Shown: positions 1 to 7,979, counted from the stretch's first letter. The stretch: DNA of 23,926 nt from an uncultured Pelagibacteraceae bacterium (GCA_902519635.1 CABYKW010000007.1:1-23926); one strand, 5' to 3'. Numbers and translations are program-made. Notes: a model not told the origin generated them from the sequence alone.

Positions 1-1
1 T

Positions 2-625
2 TTAGTAGGTCTAGCAAGTTTAGTTTTAGTATTTATTTCTTTGTTTATTAATTACGGAAGCAGAATATCTAAAAGTAAAATTTTAAATTATTTAACAAAT
101 TTTTCTATTTCAGGATATGCTATTCCAGGAGTAATCTTAGCTGTAGCTTTTATTACTTTGTTTTCAAATTTAAGTGATTTAATTAATGAAAATACTAATA
201 TTGGTAGTACTAAAAAAATATTCATTGGTTCTATTTTTGGTTTAATATTAGCTTACTTTGTCAGATTTTTTTCTCTGTCTTTTAACGGAATAAAGTCAAG
301 TTATGAAAAAATAAATAACTCTATTGATGAAAGCGCTTATCTACTTGGATATTCAAAAATAAAAACATTTTCTAAAATTCATATACCATATCTAAAAAAT
401 AATATCATTTTGATAATTGTTCTTATATCTTTGGAAATTATTAAAGAATTACCTATAACAATGATACTTAGGCCTTTTAATTTTGAAACTTTTGCTACTC
501 AGGCTTATGTTTATGCTTCTCAAGATTTAATAGAAGCAGCTGCTTTACCTTCATTATTTTTGATTAGTTGGGCCACAATTCTAATTTTATTTTCTTCAAA
601 ATATATACTTTCTCAAAAAAACTAA
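2..625 (+). CDS. Fe(III)-type ABC transporter permease, C-terminal part (FbpB/SfuB-like)
   Basis: Inner-membrane permease of an iron(III)-family importer. The gene runs in from the left edge: the frame is open from base 2, so the TTG at 41 is not the start and the N-terminal half is missing. The visible part has hydrophobic segments and the family motifs GYAIPGVILAVA near the beginning, the EAA-type coupling loop (DESAYLLGYSKIKTFSKIH, contacting the ATPase), then KELPITMILRPFNFETFAT and an AALP segment near the end. This KELP...LRPFNF run is characteristic of FbpB/FutB/SfuB permeases. The ATPase gene follows after 13 nt, so the two form one operon; the binding-protein gene would lie outside the window. 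Iron as substrate is inferred from family; other FbpB-like systems carry different substrates. Confidence 0.8.
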   Translation, partial: LVGLASLVLVFISLFINYGSRISKSKILNYLTNFSISGYAIPGVILAVAFITLFSNLSDLINENTNIGSTKKIFIGSIFGLILAYFVRFFSLSFNGIKSSYEKINNSIDESAYLLGYSKIKTFSKIHIPYLKNNIILIIVLISLEIIKELPITMILRPFNFETFATQAYVYASQDLIEAAALPSLFLISWATILILFSSKYILSQKN

Positions 626-638
626 TATAATTCACAAA

Positions 639-1709
639 ATGTCAAATCAATTTTTTGAAATTAAAGACGGTAACTTTATAGCTAGTGAAAAAAATAAAGT
701 TAATAATGTTAATCTTAAAATACAAAATCAAGGAGAAATAATTTCTTTATTAGGTCCCTCTGGCGTTGGTAAAACAACTATTTTAAGAACTATAGCCGGA
801 CTTCAAAAACTTAATTCTGGAGAAATTTTTTTAAAGAATAAATTAATTTCTTCAGACAATATTCATATTGAGCCAGAAAAAAGAAATATTGCTTTGTCAT
901 TTCAAGACAATTCATTGTTTCCAAATTATAAAGTTATTGATAACATAAACTTTGGAAAAAAAAGAGCTAATGGAAATGCTTCTATTATAGATGCTAATGA
1001 AATTATAAATCTTTTACATATAGAACCTATTTTAGACAAATTCCCTCATCAAATAAGCGCTGGTGAAGCTCAAAGAGTTTCATTAGCAAGATCTTTAATG
1101 TCCAAACCTGATTTATTGTTATTGGATGAACCTTTTTCGAATATTGATCAAAGTTTAAAGGATGAAATTCAAGTATCAGTTAAGAAACTTTTAAAAAGAA
1201 TAAATTTAACAACCATTATTGTGACTCATGACTCTTACGAAGCTTTTTCTATGGCAGATAAATGTGGAATTATTTTAAACCAGGAATTAAAACAATATGA
1301 TGTCCCATATAATGTTCATCATGAACCTAACTCAATAGAAATAGCCAATTTTTTAAATAAAGGAGTATTTATTGACGTCAAAGTTATAGATAGTGAATGC
1401 GCTGTTCATAGGTTAAACCATGAGATTTTAGGGGAAATTAGAGGTAAATTGTCGAACAATTTTCCATCTGGTGCAAAAGTCAAATTACTTTTACAACCCG
1501 AAGATTTAATTCATGATGATCAGAGTGATTTAAAATTAGAAGTTGTAGATAGAAAATTTAGAGGAACTAATTTTATTTATACTTTAAAAACAAAAAATGG
1601 AGAACATTTACCTGTTTTTGTCCATTCTCATCACATTCATCAACATGAAAAATCTGAAAAATTTGGTATTAAATCTCCGATTTATATTGACCACTTGGTA
1701 TGTTTTTAA
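639..1709 (+). CDS. Fe(III)-type ABC transporter ATP-binding protein (FbpC/SfuC-like)
   Basis: Cytoplasmic ATPase that powers the permease encoded just upstream. The 356-aa protein has a complete nucleotide-binding domain: Walker A GPSGVGKTT (residues 39-47), Q-loop glutamine Q89, signature ISAGEAQ (139-145, a variant of LSGGQ), Walker B LLLLDEP with D163/E164, and switch histidine H197 in VTHD. About 110 further residues form the TOBE-like regulatory domain typical of iron/polyamine-type ATPases. It includes a histidine-rich stretch (H329, H331, H332, H334, H336). The length fits FbpC/PotA-type proteins of about 350 aa. The start at 639 is the first ATG after the permease stop, and there is no convincing Shine-Dalgarno. 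A tRNA-Arg gene follows 24 nt after the stop, so the operon probably ends here. PotA-like is the main alternative; the adjoining FbpB-type permease favours iron. Confidence 0.8.
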   Translation: MSNQFFEIKDGNFIASEKNKVNNVNLKIQNQGEIISLLGPSGVGKTTILRTIAGLQKLNSGEIFLKNKLISSDNIHIEPEKRNIALSFQDNSLFPNYKVIDNINFGKKRANGNASIIDANEIINLLHIEPILDKFPHQISAGEAQRVSLARSLMSKPDLLLLDEPFSNIDQSLKDEIQVSVKKLLKRINLTTIIVTHDSYEAFSMADKCGIILNQELKQYDVPYNVHHEPNSIEIANFLNKGVFIDVKVIDSECAVHRLNHEILGEIRGKLSNNFPSGAKVKLLLQPEDLIHDDQSDLKLEVVDRKFRGTNFIYTLKTKNGEHLPVFVHSHHIHQHEKSEKFGIKSPIYIDHLVCF

Positions 1710-1733
1710 GTAAATATAGCTACTAATTTAATT

Positions 1734-1810
1734 GCGCCCTTAGCTCAGTTGGATAGAGCATCGGTTTTCTAAACCGAGGGTCGTAGGTTCGAATCCTTCA
1801 GGGCGCGCCA
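1734..1810 (+). tRNA. tRNA-Arg (anticodon UCU)
   Basis: A full cloverleaf can be folded. The acceptor GCGCCCT (1734-1740) pairs with AGGGCGC (1800-1806), followed by G1807 and an encoded CCA. The D-arm is GCTC/GAGC. The anticodon stem TCGGT/ACCGA encloses the loop TTTCTAA, with TCT at 1768-1770. The T-loop is TTCGAAT. The T-stem 1783-1787/1795-1799 has one T-T mismatch at its second pair (1784/1798). UCU reads AGA, the expected major arginine codon in an AT-rich genome. Confidence 0.96.
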
Positions 1811-1916
1811 ATTTAAAAAATGGAATTAAGGTTGTTTTAATACATATATATACTAATTAAAAAATTGTTATCTAGATATAGTGTATATATGAAAGTTAAA
1901 GATACTTTAAATCATA

Positions 1917-1945
1917 TTGATCGCCAACATAGTTTAATCCATAAT
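1917..1945 (+). promoter_or_regulatory. candidate sigma-70-type promoter for aapJ
   Basis: TTGATC (1917-1922; 4 of 6 matches to the -35 consensus) lies 17 nt before CATAAT (1940-1945; 5 of 6 matches to the -10 consensus). Transcription would begin near 1952, leaving a leader of about 60 nt before the aapJ start. In such AT-rich sequence partial matches are common, so the call is tentative. A weaker pair, TTGTTA (1865-1870) with TATGAA (1888-1893), has the same spacing. Confidence 0.4.
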
Positions 1946-1975
1946 GAAATCGTTTTGAAATTCATTTTTCAAAAA

Positions 1976-1989
1976 TATTGTTAACAATA
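1976..1989. promoter_or_regulatory. 14-bp perfect palindrome in the aapJ leader
   Basis: TATTGTTAACAATA is its own reverse complement. It lies 24 bp upstream of the aapJ ATG and just downstream of a weaker inverted repeat, TTTTGAAA (1953-1960) and TTTCAAAA (1967-1974). Its symmetry and position, after the candidate promoter and before the ribosome-binding region, suit an operator for a dimeric repressor. It could also be chance in AT-rich DNA. No regulator can be named from the sequence. Confidence 0.35.
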
Positions 1990-2013
1990 CTTAAAGAGAG
2001 GAAATCATTTATT

Positions 2014-3060
2014 ATGATGAAATCAATTAAAACTTGGATTTTAGTTGTACTTGCCTCATCATTACTTGTGGCTTGTGGCCAAGGTGGTGGAGGTTCAGGT
2101 TCAAAAAAATCTAAGACTTTAGACAACACAAAGAAAGCCGGTTTTGTAAAATGTGGAGTTTCACAAGGACTTCCTGGATTTTCGAATGCTGATGCATCTG
2201 GAAATTGGACTGGTATAGACGTTGATGTATGTAGAGCTGTTGCAGCTGCTGTTTTGGGCGATGCTGACAAAGTTAAATATACTCCGTTAAGTGCAAAAGA
2301 AAGATTCACTGCATTAACATCTGGTGAAATCGATGTACTTGCACGAAACACAACTTGGACATTATCAAGAGATGCTGACATTGGATTAACATTTGTTGGT
2401 GTTAACTTCTATGATGGTCAAGGTTTCATGGTTAGAAAAGGCTCTGGAATCAATTCAGTAAACGATTTCAAAGACGGTATATCTGCTTGTACAAATACAG
2501 GTACTACTACTGAGCTAAACATGAGAGACTTCTTTAATTCTAAGAATATTAAGTATGAACCAATTGCGTTTGAAAAAGCAGACGAAGTTGTTCAAGCTTA
2601 TGACGCTGGAAGATGTGATACTTATACGACTGATAAATCTGGATTAGCTGCTCAAAGAACAAAATTGAGTTCACCAGATGATCACGTAGTATTACCTGAA
2701 ACAATTTCAAAAGAACCATTAGGTCCTGTTGTAAGACAAGGTGACTCAGTATGGGAAGATATTGTTAGATGGTCTCTAAATACTATGATCGAAGCTGAAG
2801 AATATGGTGTTAATTCATCAAACGCTTCCAGCCTAAAAGATTCTGACAACCCAGCTATCAAAAGATTAGTTGGAGCAGAAGGTGAATTAGGTGCTGCTTT
2901 CGGTTTAGATAATGATTGGAGCTTAAGAATTATCGAGCAAGTTGGTAATTATGGTGAAAGCTATAAAAAACATATAGCTGATACTGGTATATTACCAGAC
3001 AGAGGTCCAAATGAATTATGGACTAAAGGCGGTATTCTTTACGTACCACCTGCGAGATAA
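2014..3060 (+). CDS. aapJ: general L-amino-acid ABC transporter substrate-binding protein, lipoprotein-like
   Basis: Extracytoplasmic binding protein of the polar/general amino-acid uptake family (AapJ/BztA, often called YhdW in SAR11). The signal segment of about 20 residues ends in a lipobox LVAC with the cysteine at residue 21, followed by GQGGGGSGS, a flexible linker. The mature domain belongs to bacterial solute-binding family 3 and carries AapJ-like motifs: KCGVSQGLPGFS, GIDVDVCRAVAAAV, SAKERFTALTSGEIDVL, ARNTTWTLSRD, and YTTDKSGLAAQR. The length of 348 aa is usual for AapJ. I chose the ATG at 2014 (or the ATG at 2017) because the signal peptide begins there and a purine-rich GAGAGG lies at 1996-2001; the upstream TTG at 1978 sits inside a palindrome. 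The gene is richer in Gly/Ala codons and poorer in poly-A runs than its neighbours, fitting high expression. It is the first gene of aapJQMP. Confidence 0.92.
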   Translation: MMKSIKTWILVVLASSLLVACGQGGGGSGSKKSKTLDNTKKAGFVKCGVSQGLPGFSNADASGNWTGIDVDVCRAVAAAVLGDADKVKYTPLSAKERFTALTSGEIDVLARNTTWTLSRDADIGLTFVGVNFYDGQGFMVRKGSGINSVNDFKDGISACTNTGTTTELNMRDFFNSKNIKYEPIAFEKADEVVQAYDAGRCDTYTTDKSGLAAQRTKLSSPDDHVVLPETISKEPLGPVVRQGDSVWEDIVRWSLNTMIEAEEYGVNSSNASSLKDSDNPAIKRLVGAEGELGAAFGLDNDWSLRIIEQVGNYGESYKKHIADTGILPDRGPNELWTKGGILYVPPAR

Positions 3061-3073
3061 TCGCTAATTAATT

Positions 3074-3106
3074 AAAAAGGGCTGGATTTATCTGGCCCTT
3101 TTTTTT
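3074..3106 (+). terminator. intrinsic terminator between aapJ and aapQ
   Basis: AAAAAGGGC (3074-3082) pairs perfectly with GCCCTTTTT (3095-3103) around a 12-nt loop, and the run of eight T continues to 3106. It starts 14 nt after the aapJ stop and ends 13 nt before the aapQ start. Because aapQMP have no clear promoter of their own, partial readthrough probably sets much higher aapJ than aapQMP transcript levels. It is the clearest rho-independent terminator in the window. Confidence 0.88.
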
Positions 3107-3118
3107 ATTCTCTTTCAA

Positions 3119-4297
3119 ATGAACTTTAAAAATTTTAAACTAGATCTAAGTAATAAAAATAAAGATCTAATTCCTCAGGTTCTAACAGTATTATTCATAA
3201 TTTTAGTCGTTATATATTTTACTATTAATGCCCAAAATAATATGGGCAATAGGGGCATCTCATTTGGTTTTGGCTTCTTATCCCAAGAAGCATCATTTGA
3301 TATTACATTTTCATTAATTGATTACGATGGGTCTCACTCTTATGCGAGAGCTTTTTTGGTAGGTTTGTTGAATACAATCTTAGTTTCAGTGATTGGAATA
3401 TTCTTTGCGACGATATTGGGTGTAACGGTTGGTATTTCAAGATTATCTCAAAACTATTTAGTGGCAAAAGTTGCTGAGTGGTATGTAGAGATTTTTAGGA
3501 ATATACCTTTAATATTACAAATATTCTTTTGGTATTTTGCGGCTTTAAGAGCATTACCTCTTACAGTAGACTCTATTAACTTCTACGATATTAGTTTTTT
3601 AAACGTTAAAGGTTGGTATGTACCAAAATTTATATGGACTAATTTTTCTTTATTTGTTGTTTCCGTTATAACTTCCATTATTTTGATAATATTTGTATCG
3701 AGATACGCAAAAAGACAAAGAGATGAATTTGGTAAACAACTGCCAACATTATATATCTCTCTTGCAATTTTTTTTGGTTTGCCTATGTTATCTTTTTTAA
3801 TTGGAGGTGTAAGTCTATCTTTTGAAATTCCAGAATTAAACCAATTATCTAAAACTGTTTATGTTTACAAAGGTGGAGTTAGTATAATTCCTGAATTAAT
3901 TTCATTAGCATTAGCTTTATCAATGTACACAGCAACTTTTATTGCTGAAAATGTCAGAGCTGGAATTTTGGGAGTTAGCAAAGGTCAAAAAGAAGCTGCA
4001 GCATCAATAGGTTTAACAAAAGGACAAATTTTAAAACTTGTTGTTATGCCTCAGGCTTTAAGAATAATAATTCCACCTACAACTAATCAATATTTGAATT
4101 TAACAAAAAACTCTTCTTTAGCAGCAGCTATAGCTTATCCTGATATCGTTTTAGTATTTGCTGGTACGGCTTTAATGCAAACAGGAAGAGCTATAGAAAT
4201 CATTTCTATTACTATGTTTACTTATTTGTCACTAAGTTTATCAATTTCAGTATTTATGAACTGGTACAATAAAAAAATGGCTATTAAGGAAAAATAA
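3119..4297 (+). CDS. aapQ: general L-amino-acid ABC transporter permease AapQ
   Basis: First of two inner-membrane subunits of the amino-acid importer (HisM/GlnP family, enlarged AapQ type). The 392-aa protein has an N-terminal membrane segment (about 18-36). A large insert with hydrophobic stretches (about 170-230) splits the permease domain, as in AapQ/BztB. Family motifs are the entry segment LVGLLNTILVSVIGI (about 80-94), EIFRNIPLILQIFFWYF (124-140) and the ATPase-coupling EAA loop EAAASIGLTKGQILKLVVMP (292-311). The ATG at 3119 follows the terminator T-run closely, with no Shine-Dalgarno visible. Its TAA shares one base with the ATG of aapM (TAATG), indicating translational coupling. Confidence 0.92.
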   Translation: MNFKNFKLDLSNKNKDLIPQVLTVLFIILVVIYFTINAQNNMGNRGISFGFGFLSQEASFDITFSLIDYDGSHSYARAFLVGLLNTILVSVIGIFFATILGVTVGISRLSQNYLVAKVAEWYVEIFRNIPLILQIFFWYFAALRALPLTVDSINFYDISFLNVKGWYVPKFIWTNFSLFVVSVITSIILIIFVSRYAKRQRDEFGKQLPTLYISLAIFFGLPMLSFLIGGVSLSFEIPELNQLSKTVYVYKGGVSIIPELISLALALSMYTATFIAENVRAGILGVSKGQKEAAASIGLTKGQILKLVVMPQALRIIIPPTTNQYLNLTKNSSLAAAIAYPDIVLVFAGTALMQTGRAIEIISITMFTYLSLSLSISVFMNWYNKKMAIKEK

Positions 4298-5556
4298 TGA
4301 ATATGAATATACTTAAACCAAGTAAAGAAAAATTAACTAGTTTTGTTGCTATAGGAGGTTTTTTTACTCTAATAGGTTTACTTGATGTTTTAACCAATAC
4401 TTTTTTGGAGTGGAATTTCACCGGGTTTTTACCAGGAAATTTAAGCTTTTTTGCTCCTCTAATTTTAGGCGCATTGGGATTATATTTAATCAGAATTGAA
4501 TTTAGTGGAAATAAACTACTTGATAAAATAAATACTAATTTTAATTCAAGTAACTTTAACGCTATTCTTACATTGCTAGTTATCTTTGCTTTGATCAAAT
4601 TTATCCCACCAGTCTTAAATTGGTTTTTTTTTGATGCTGATTTTTTAGGTAATTCAAAAGAAGATTGCACTAGTGGGGGAGCTTGCTGGGTTTTTGTAAA
4701 AGTATGGTTTAATAGATTCATGTACGGAATGTATCCAGATGCAGAGCAGTGGAGAATTAATTCAGCTTTTTTACTTCTATTTGGCCTTGTCGGGGCTTCA
4801 TTCTTTGTATCACCAAGACTTAAAAAATATATAATAATATTTTTACTCTTTATTTATCCAATTATTGGCTTAAAGCTTATTTCTGGAGGAGATTTTGGAT
4901 TAGAATTTGTCGAAACTGGAGCTTGGGGTGGATTATCACTAACTTTTATAGTTTCAGCTTTTGCTTTAATTTTATGCTTTCCAGTTGGTATGTTTTTGGC
5001 TCTAGGCAGAAGATCTAATTTACCAGCAGTTAGATATACATCAATAGGTTTTATTGAGTTATGGAGAGGTGTCCCATTAATAACAGTATTATTTATGTCA
5101 GCGGTGATGTTCCCAATGTTTCTGCCTGATGGAACTTATGTAGATAAATTAATAAGAGTTTTGATAGCAATCACGCTTTTTGAAGCTGCCTACATGGCGG
5201 AAGTTATTAGAGGTGGATTACAAGCTTTACCAAAAGGCCAATATGAAGCGGCCAAATCATTAGGAATGGGATATTGGAGAATGCATTTTTTAATAATTTT
5301 ACCGCAAGCATTAAAATTAGTGATACCAGGCATAGCTAACACCTTTTTAGCTTTAGTAAAGGATACTCCATTAATTTTCGTTGTTGGATTATTAGAGCTT
5401 GCAGGAATGGTAAATTTAGCAAAAACTAATCCAAAATGGCTAGGAATGGCTATGGAAGGCTATGTATTTGCTGGTTTAGTTTTTTGGATTATTTGTTATG
5501 CTATGAGTAGATATAGCCAAAATCTAGAAAGAAAATTAAGTACCGAAAGACAATAA
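4297..5556 (+). CDS. aapM: general L-amino-acid ABC transporter permease AapM
   Basis: Second inner-membrane subunit, partner of AapQ. The 419-aa protein has several N-terminal hydrophobic segments, then the AapM-typical motif around C130 ([21 protein letters not shown], 127-147). The conserved permease core begins near residue 210 ([20 protein letters not shown]). The segment [17 protein letters not shown] (251-267) and the EAA loop [20 protein letters not shown] (317-336) are intact, the latter docking with AapP. The start overlaps the aapQ stop by one base. The next gene, aapP, begins 2 nt after the stop, so aapQMP are clearly one transcription unit. Confidence 0.92.
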   Translation: MNMNILKPSKEKLTSFVAIGGFFTLIGLLDVLTNTFLEWNFTGFLPGNLSFFAPLILGALGLYLIRIEFSGNKLLDKINTNFNSSNFNAILTLLVIFALIKFIPPVLNWFFFDADFLGNSKEDCTSGGACWVFVKVWFNRFMYGMYPDAEQWRINSAFLLLFGLVGASFFVSPRLKKYIIIFLLFIYPIIGLKLISGGDFGLEFVETGAWGGLSLTFIVSAFALILCFPVGMFLALGRRSNLPAVRYTSIGFIELWRGVPLITVLFMSAVMFPMFLPDGTYVDKLIRVLIAITLFEAAYMAEVIRGGLQALPKGQYEAAKSLGMGYWRMHFLIILPQALKLVIPGIANTFLALVKDTPLIFVVGLLELAGMVNLAKTNPKWLGMAMEGYVFAGLVFWIICYAMSRYSQNLERKLSTERQ

Positions 5557-5558
5557 TT

Positions 5559-6293
5559 ATGAGTAAAAAAATTATAGAGCTCAAAAATGTAAATAAGTGG
5601 TTTGATAAATTTCAAGCCTTAAAAGATGTAAATTTAGAAGTTAACCAACAAGAAAAAATTGTAATTTGCGGGCCATCTGGATCTGGAAAATCAACACTAA
5701 TAAGATGTATTAATCGACTTGAAGAACATCAAGATGGAGAAATAATAGTTGATGGTAAAGAAATCTCAGAAAATACTAAAGATATAGAAAAAATTAGAGC
5801 AGAAGTTGGAATGGTATTTCAGCAATTTAATTTATTTCCCCATTTATCAATTTTAGATAACTGTACATTGGCTCCTATATGGGTAAAAAAAATGCCAAAA
5901 AAACAAGCAGAAGAAGTAGCTATGAAAAATTTAGAAAGAGTTCAAATTGCTGACCAAGCTAAAAAATTTCCTGGTCAACTATCTGGAGGACAACAACAGC
6001 GTTGCGCTTTAGCTAGAGCTTTATGTATGGAGCCAAAAATTATGTTATTTGATGAACCAACTTCTGCACTAGATCCTGAAATGATTAAAGAAGTATTAGA
6101 CTCGATGGTTGATTTAGCCAAAGCTGGAATGACAATGATCGTGGTTACTCATGAAATGGGATTTGCTAAAGAAGTAGCAGATAATATGATTTTTATGGAT
6201 GAAGGAAGAATAGTAGAAAAAGCTAAAACAAAAGATTTTTTTAACAATCCTAGATCTGAACGTACAAAACTTTTCTTAAGTCAAATATTATAA
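5559..6293 (+). CDS. aapP: general L-amino-acid ABC transporter ATP-binding protein AapP
   Basis: Cytoplasmic ATPase of the amino-acid importer (GlnQ/HisP family, 244 aa, normal length). All nucleotide-binding motifs are present: Walker [10 protein letters not shown] (38-46), Q-loop FQQFNLFPH (from 87), signature LSGGQ (141-145), Walker B IMLFDEP (D165/E166), the D-loop SALD, and switch H198 in VTHEM. The DxxGRIVEKA ending is typical of polar amino-acid ATPases. The gene follows aapM by 2 nt. Its last six bases overlap the 3' end of the convergent cysteine-synthase-family gene, leaving no room for a separate terminator. Confidence 0.95.
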   Translation: MSKKIIELKNVNKWFDKFQALKDVNLEVNQQEKIVICGPSGSGKSTLIRCINRLEEHQDGEIIVDGKEISENTKDIEKIRAEVGMVFQQFNLFPHLSILDNCTLAPIWVKKMPKKQAEEVAMKNLERVQIADQAKKFPGQLSGGQQQRCALARALCMEPKIMLFDEPTSALDPEMIKEVLDSMVDLAKAGMTMIVVTHEMGFAKEVADNMIFMDEGRIVEKAKTKDFFNNPRSERTKLFLSQIL

Positions 6294-7283
6294 CCAGCTA
6301 GGTATTGGTAAATTTTTACTTTTTAAAAACTCTTTATTAAAAATTTTACTAGCATAACGTTTTCCATGATCACATAAAATAGTAACTATAGTTCTTCCTG
6401 GACCCATTTTTTTTGCCAGTTTGATAGCTCCTGCAATATTTATTCCAGAAGAACCACCTAGAATAATTTTTTGTTTTTCAATTAAATCATAAACTATATT
6501 TAAGGCTTCCTTATCATCAATCTGAAAAGCATCATTTATTAAAGCTTTTTCAAAGTTTTTTGTAATTCTGCCTGTTCCGATCCCTTCAGTTATAGAATTT
6601 CCAGTATTTTCTAATTTATTATTTTTAATATAAGAATAAAGAGAAGAGCCCATTGGATCTGATAAAGCTATTTCAATATTTTTATTTTTTTCTTTCAATC
6701 CAATGGAAGTACCAGCGAGCGTTCCTCCTGTGCCAACAGAACAAGTAAAAGCGTCTACTTTTCCATTAGTCTGGTTCCATATTTCTTGAGCGGTTGTTAT
6801 TATATGTGCCTCTGTGTTGATAATGTTATCAAATTGATTTGCCCAATAGACACCATTTTTCTCTGTTTTATTCAAATCTTCAGAAATTTTTTTTGATTGT
6901 TTTATATAATTTTTAGGATCAGAATAAGGAACTGCTTCTACCTCAATCAATTCAGCACCTAATTTTTTTAAAGTTTCTTTTTTTTCAATAGATTGTGTTT
7001 TTGGAATAACTATTTTAAGTTTTAATCCATATTCTTTACAAACTATCGCCAGTCCAATACCAGTATTTCCTGCAGTACCTTCAACTATCGTACCGCCTTT
7101 TGAAATTAATCTTTTTTTAATTGCATTTTTTACAATAAAAAGAGCTGCTCTATCCTTTACAGACTCTCCTGGATTAAAATATTCTGCTTTACCATAAATG
7201 TCACATCCAGTTAATTCTGAGGCTTGTTTTAATCTTACTAATGGTGTATTTCCAATTTGGGATAAAATAATGTTATTTTCCAT
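6288..7283 (-). CDS. cysteine synthase family protein (PLP-dependent, CysK-like)
   Basis: Cytoplasmic fold-type II PLP enzyme of the O-acetylserine sulfhydrylase/cystathionine beta-synthase family, 331 aa. Visible landmarks are GNTPLVRLK near the N-terminus, the PLP lysine K43 in ESVKDRAA, the substrate loop TAGNTG (70-75), the phosphate cup SVGTGGT (182-188), [10 protein letters not shown] (231-240) and [11 protein letters not shown] (277-287) near the PLP pyridine nitrogen. Two features depart from textbook CysK: TAGNTG instead of TSGNTG, and a C-terminal [15 protein letters not shown], which I associate with a CysK-like subgroup whose members include cysteine desulfhydrases. Cysteine synthesis from O-acetylserine is therefore likely but not certain. 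The gene converges on and overlaps aapP by 6 bp. Its ATG is only 12 nt from the divergent gene at 7296. Confidence 0.88.
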   Translation of the reverse strand: MENNIILSQIGNTPLVRLKQASELTGCDIYGKAEYFNPGESVKDRAALFIVKNAIKKRLISKGGTIVEGTAGNTGIGLAIVCKEYGLKLKIVIPKTQSIEKKETLKKLGAELIEVEAVPYSDPKNYIKQSKKISEDLNKTEKNGVYWANQFDNIINTEAHIITTAQEIWNQTNGKVDAFTCSVGTGGTLAGTSIGLKEKNKNIEIALSDPMGSSLYSYIKNNKLENTGNSITEGIGTGRITKNFEKALINDAFQIDDKEALNIVYDLIEKQKIILGGSSGINIAGAIKLAKKMGPGRTIVTILCDHGKRYASKIFNKEFLKSKNLPIPSWL

Positions 7284-7295
7284 AATCTAAAATAT

Positions 7296-7979
7296 ATGAA
7301 AAAAATTATCGTTTCAATTATAATTTTATTTTCCTTAAATTTTCAGGCAATTAGTCATGTTGAACATTATAAAGATTTAAACTATTTAGAATATGAATTG
7401 TTTAGAAATAACCAATCTATAGGTTATCATAAATATGATTTTTTAAGAGATGGAGAAAACTTATCAATTGTAAGTGAAGTAAGCTTTAAAATTACAAAAC
7501 TTGGAGTTGATTTATATAAATATTTTGCCAAAAGTGAAGAAAATTATGAAAATGGAATATTTAAAAGCTATTCATCTAAAACTAAACAAAATAAAAAAGA
7601 TAGATATGTAAACATTAATGTTGATTCAACTGATAATAATTTAATTATAGACGGATCTTCTTATAAAGGAAAAGCAGACAAAGAATTTTTAGTTGGAACA
7701 TGGTGGAACCACGAAATAGTTGAAGCTAAAGCTCAGATAAGCGGTATTTCTGGAAGAATAATAGAACAAACCGTTACATTTATAGGCAAGGAAGAAATAA
7801 TAATTGGAGATAAAACTTATAAAACACTGCACTTTAATTTTAAATCTTCTGACGAAACTCTTCCAGATAGTAAAAAACTTAATACGGATATTTGGTATGA
7901 AGAAAACACTTACTTATGGGTAAAAGCTGCCTTTGAAAAGACTGGGTATTGGGAGTATAGAATAAAAACTTATAAATAA
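7296..7979 (+). CDS. exported protein of unknown function (DUF6134/DUF3108-like)
   Basis: I do not recognise a specific function. The 227-aa product starts with a signal peptide (MKKIIVSIIILFSLNFQAIS, residues 1-20), so it is probably periplasmic or outer-membrane associated. The rest is rich in beta-strand-like alternation: an opening YELFRNNQSIGYHKYDF, a middle GTWWNHEIVEAKAQ and a closing DIWYEENTYLWVKAAFEKTG. A beta-rich body of repeated strands with a terminal 'W-x-D/E ... LVK' motif resembles the DUF6134/DUF3108 group of secreted proteins, a similarity judged by eye. The start codon lies 12 nt from the divergent cysteine-synthase-family start. Downstream is a 162-nt gap before the XRE regulator. 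Confidence 0.7.
   Translation: MKKIIVSIIILFSLNFQAISHVEHYKDLNYLEYELFRNNQSIGYHKYDFLRDGENLSIVSEVSFKITKLGVDLYKYFAKSEENYENGIFKSYSSKTKQNKKDRYVNINVDSTDNNLIIDGSSYKGKADKEFLVGTWWNHEIVEAKAQISGISGRIIEQTVTFIGKEEIIIGDKTYKTLHFNFKSSDETLPDSKKLNTDIWYEENTYLWVKAAFEKTGYWEYRIKTYK

Noticed and set aside
1711..1733. Integration site or mobile element at tRNA-Arg or the tRNA-Asn/Cys pair
   Set aside because: No integrase, no direct repeat of the tRNA 3' ends and no change to unrelated gene content is visible next to these tRNAs.
1978..2013. Extension of aapJ to the TTG at 1978
   Set aside because: The 12 extra residues precede a complete lipoprotein signal peptide starting at 2014/2017, and the TTG lies inside the palindrome upstream of the ribosome-binding region.
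1962..2381. 139-aa minus-strand ORF overlapping the start of aapJ
   Set aside because: It is antisense to a well-conserved binding-protein gene, has no recognisable domain and its composition mirrors the opposite strand.
4284..4721. 145-aa minus-strand ORF across the aapQ/aapM junction
   Set aside because: Antisense to two conserved permease genes in a coupled operon; no motif.
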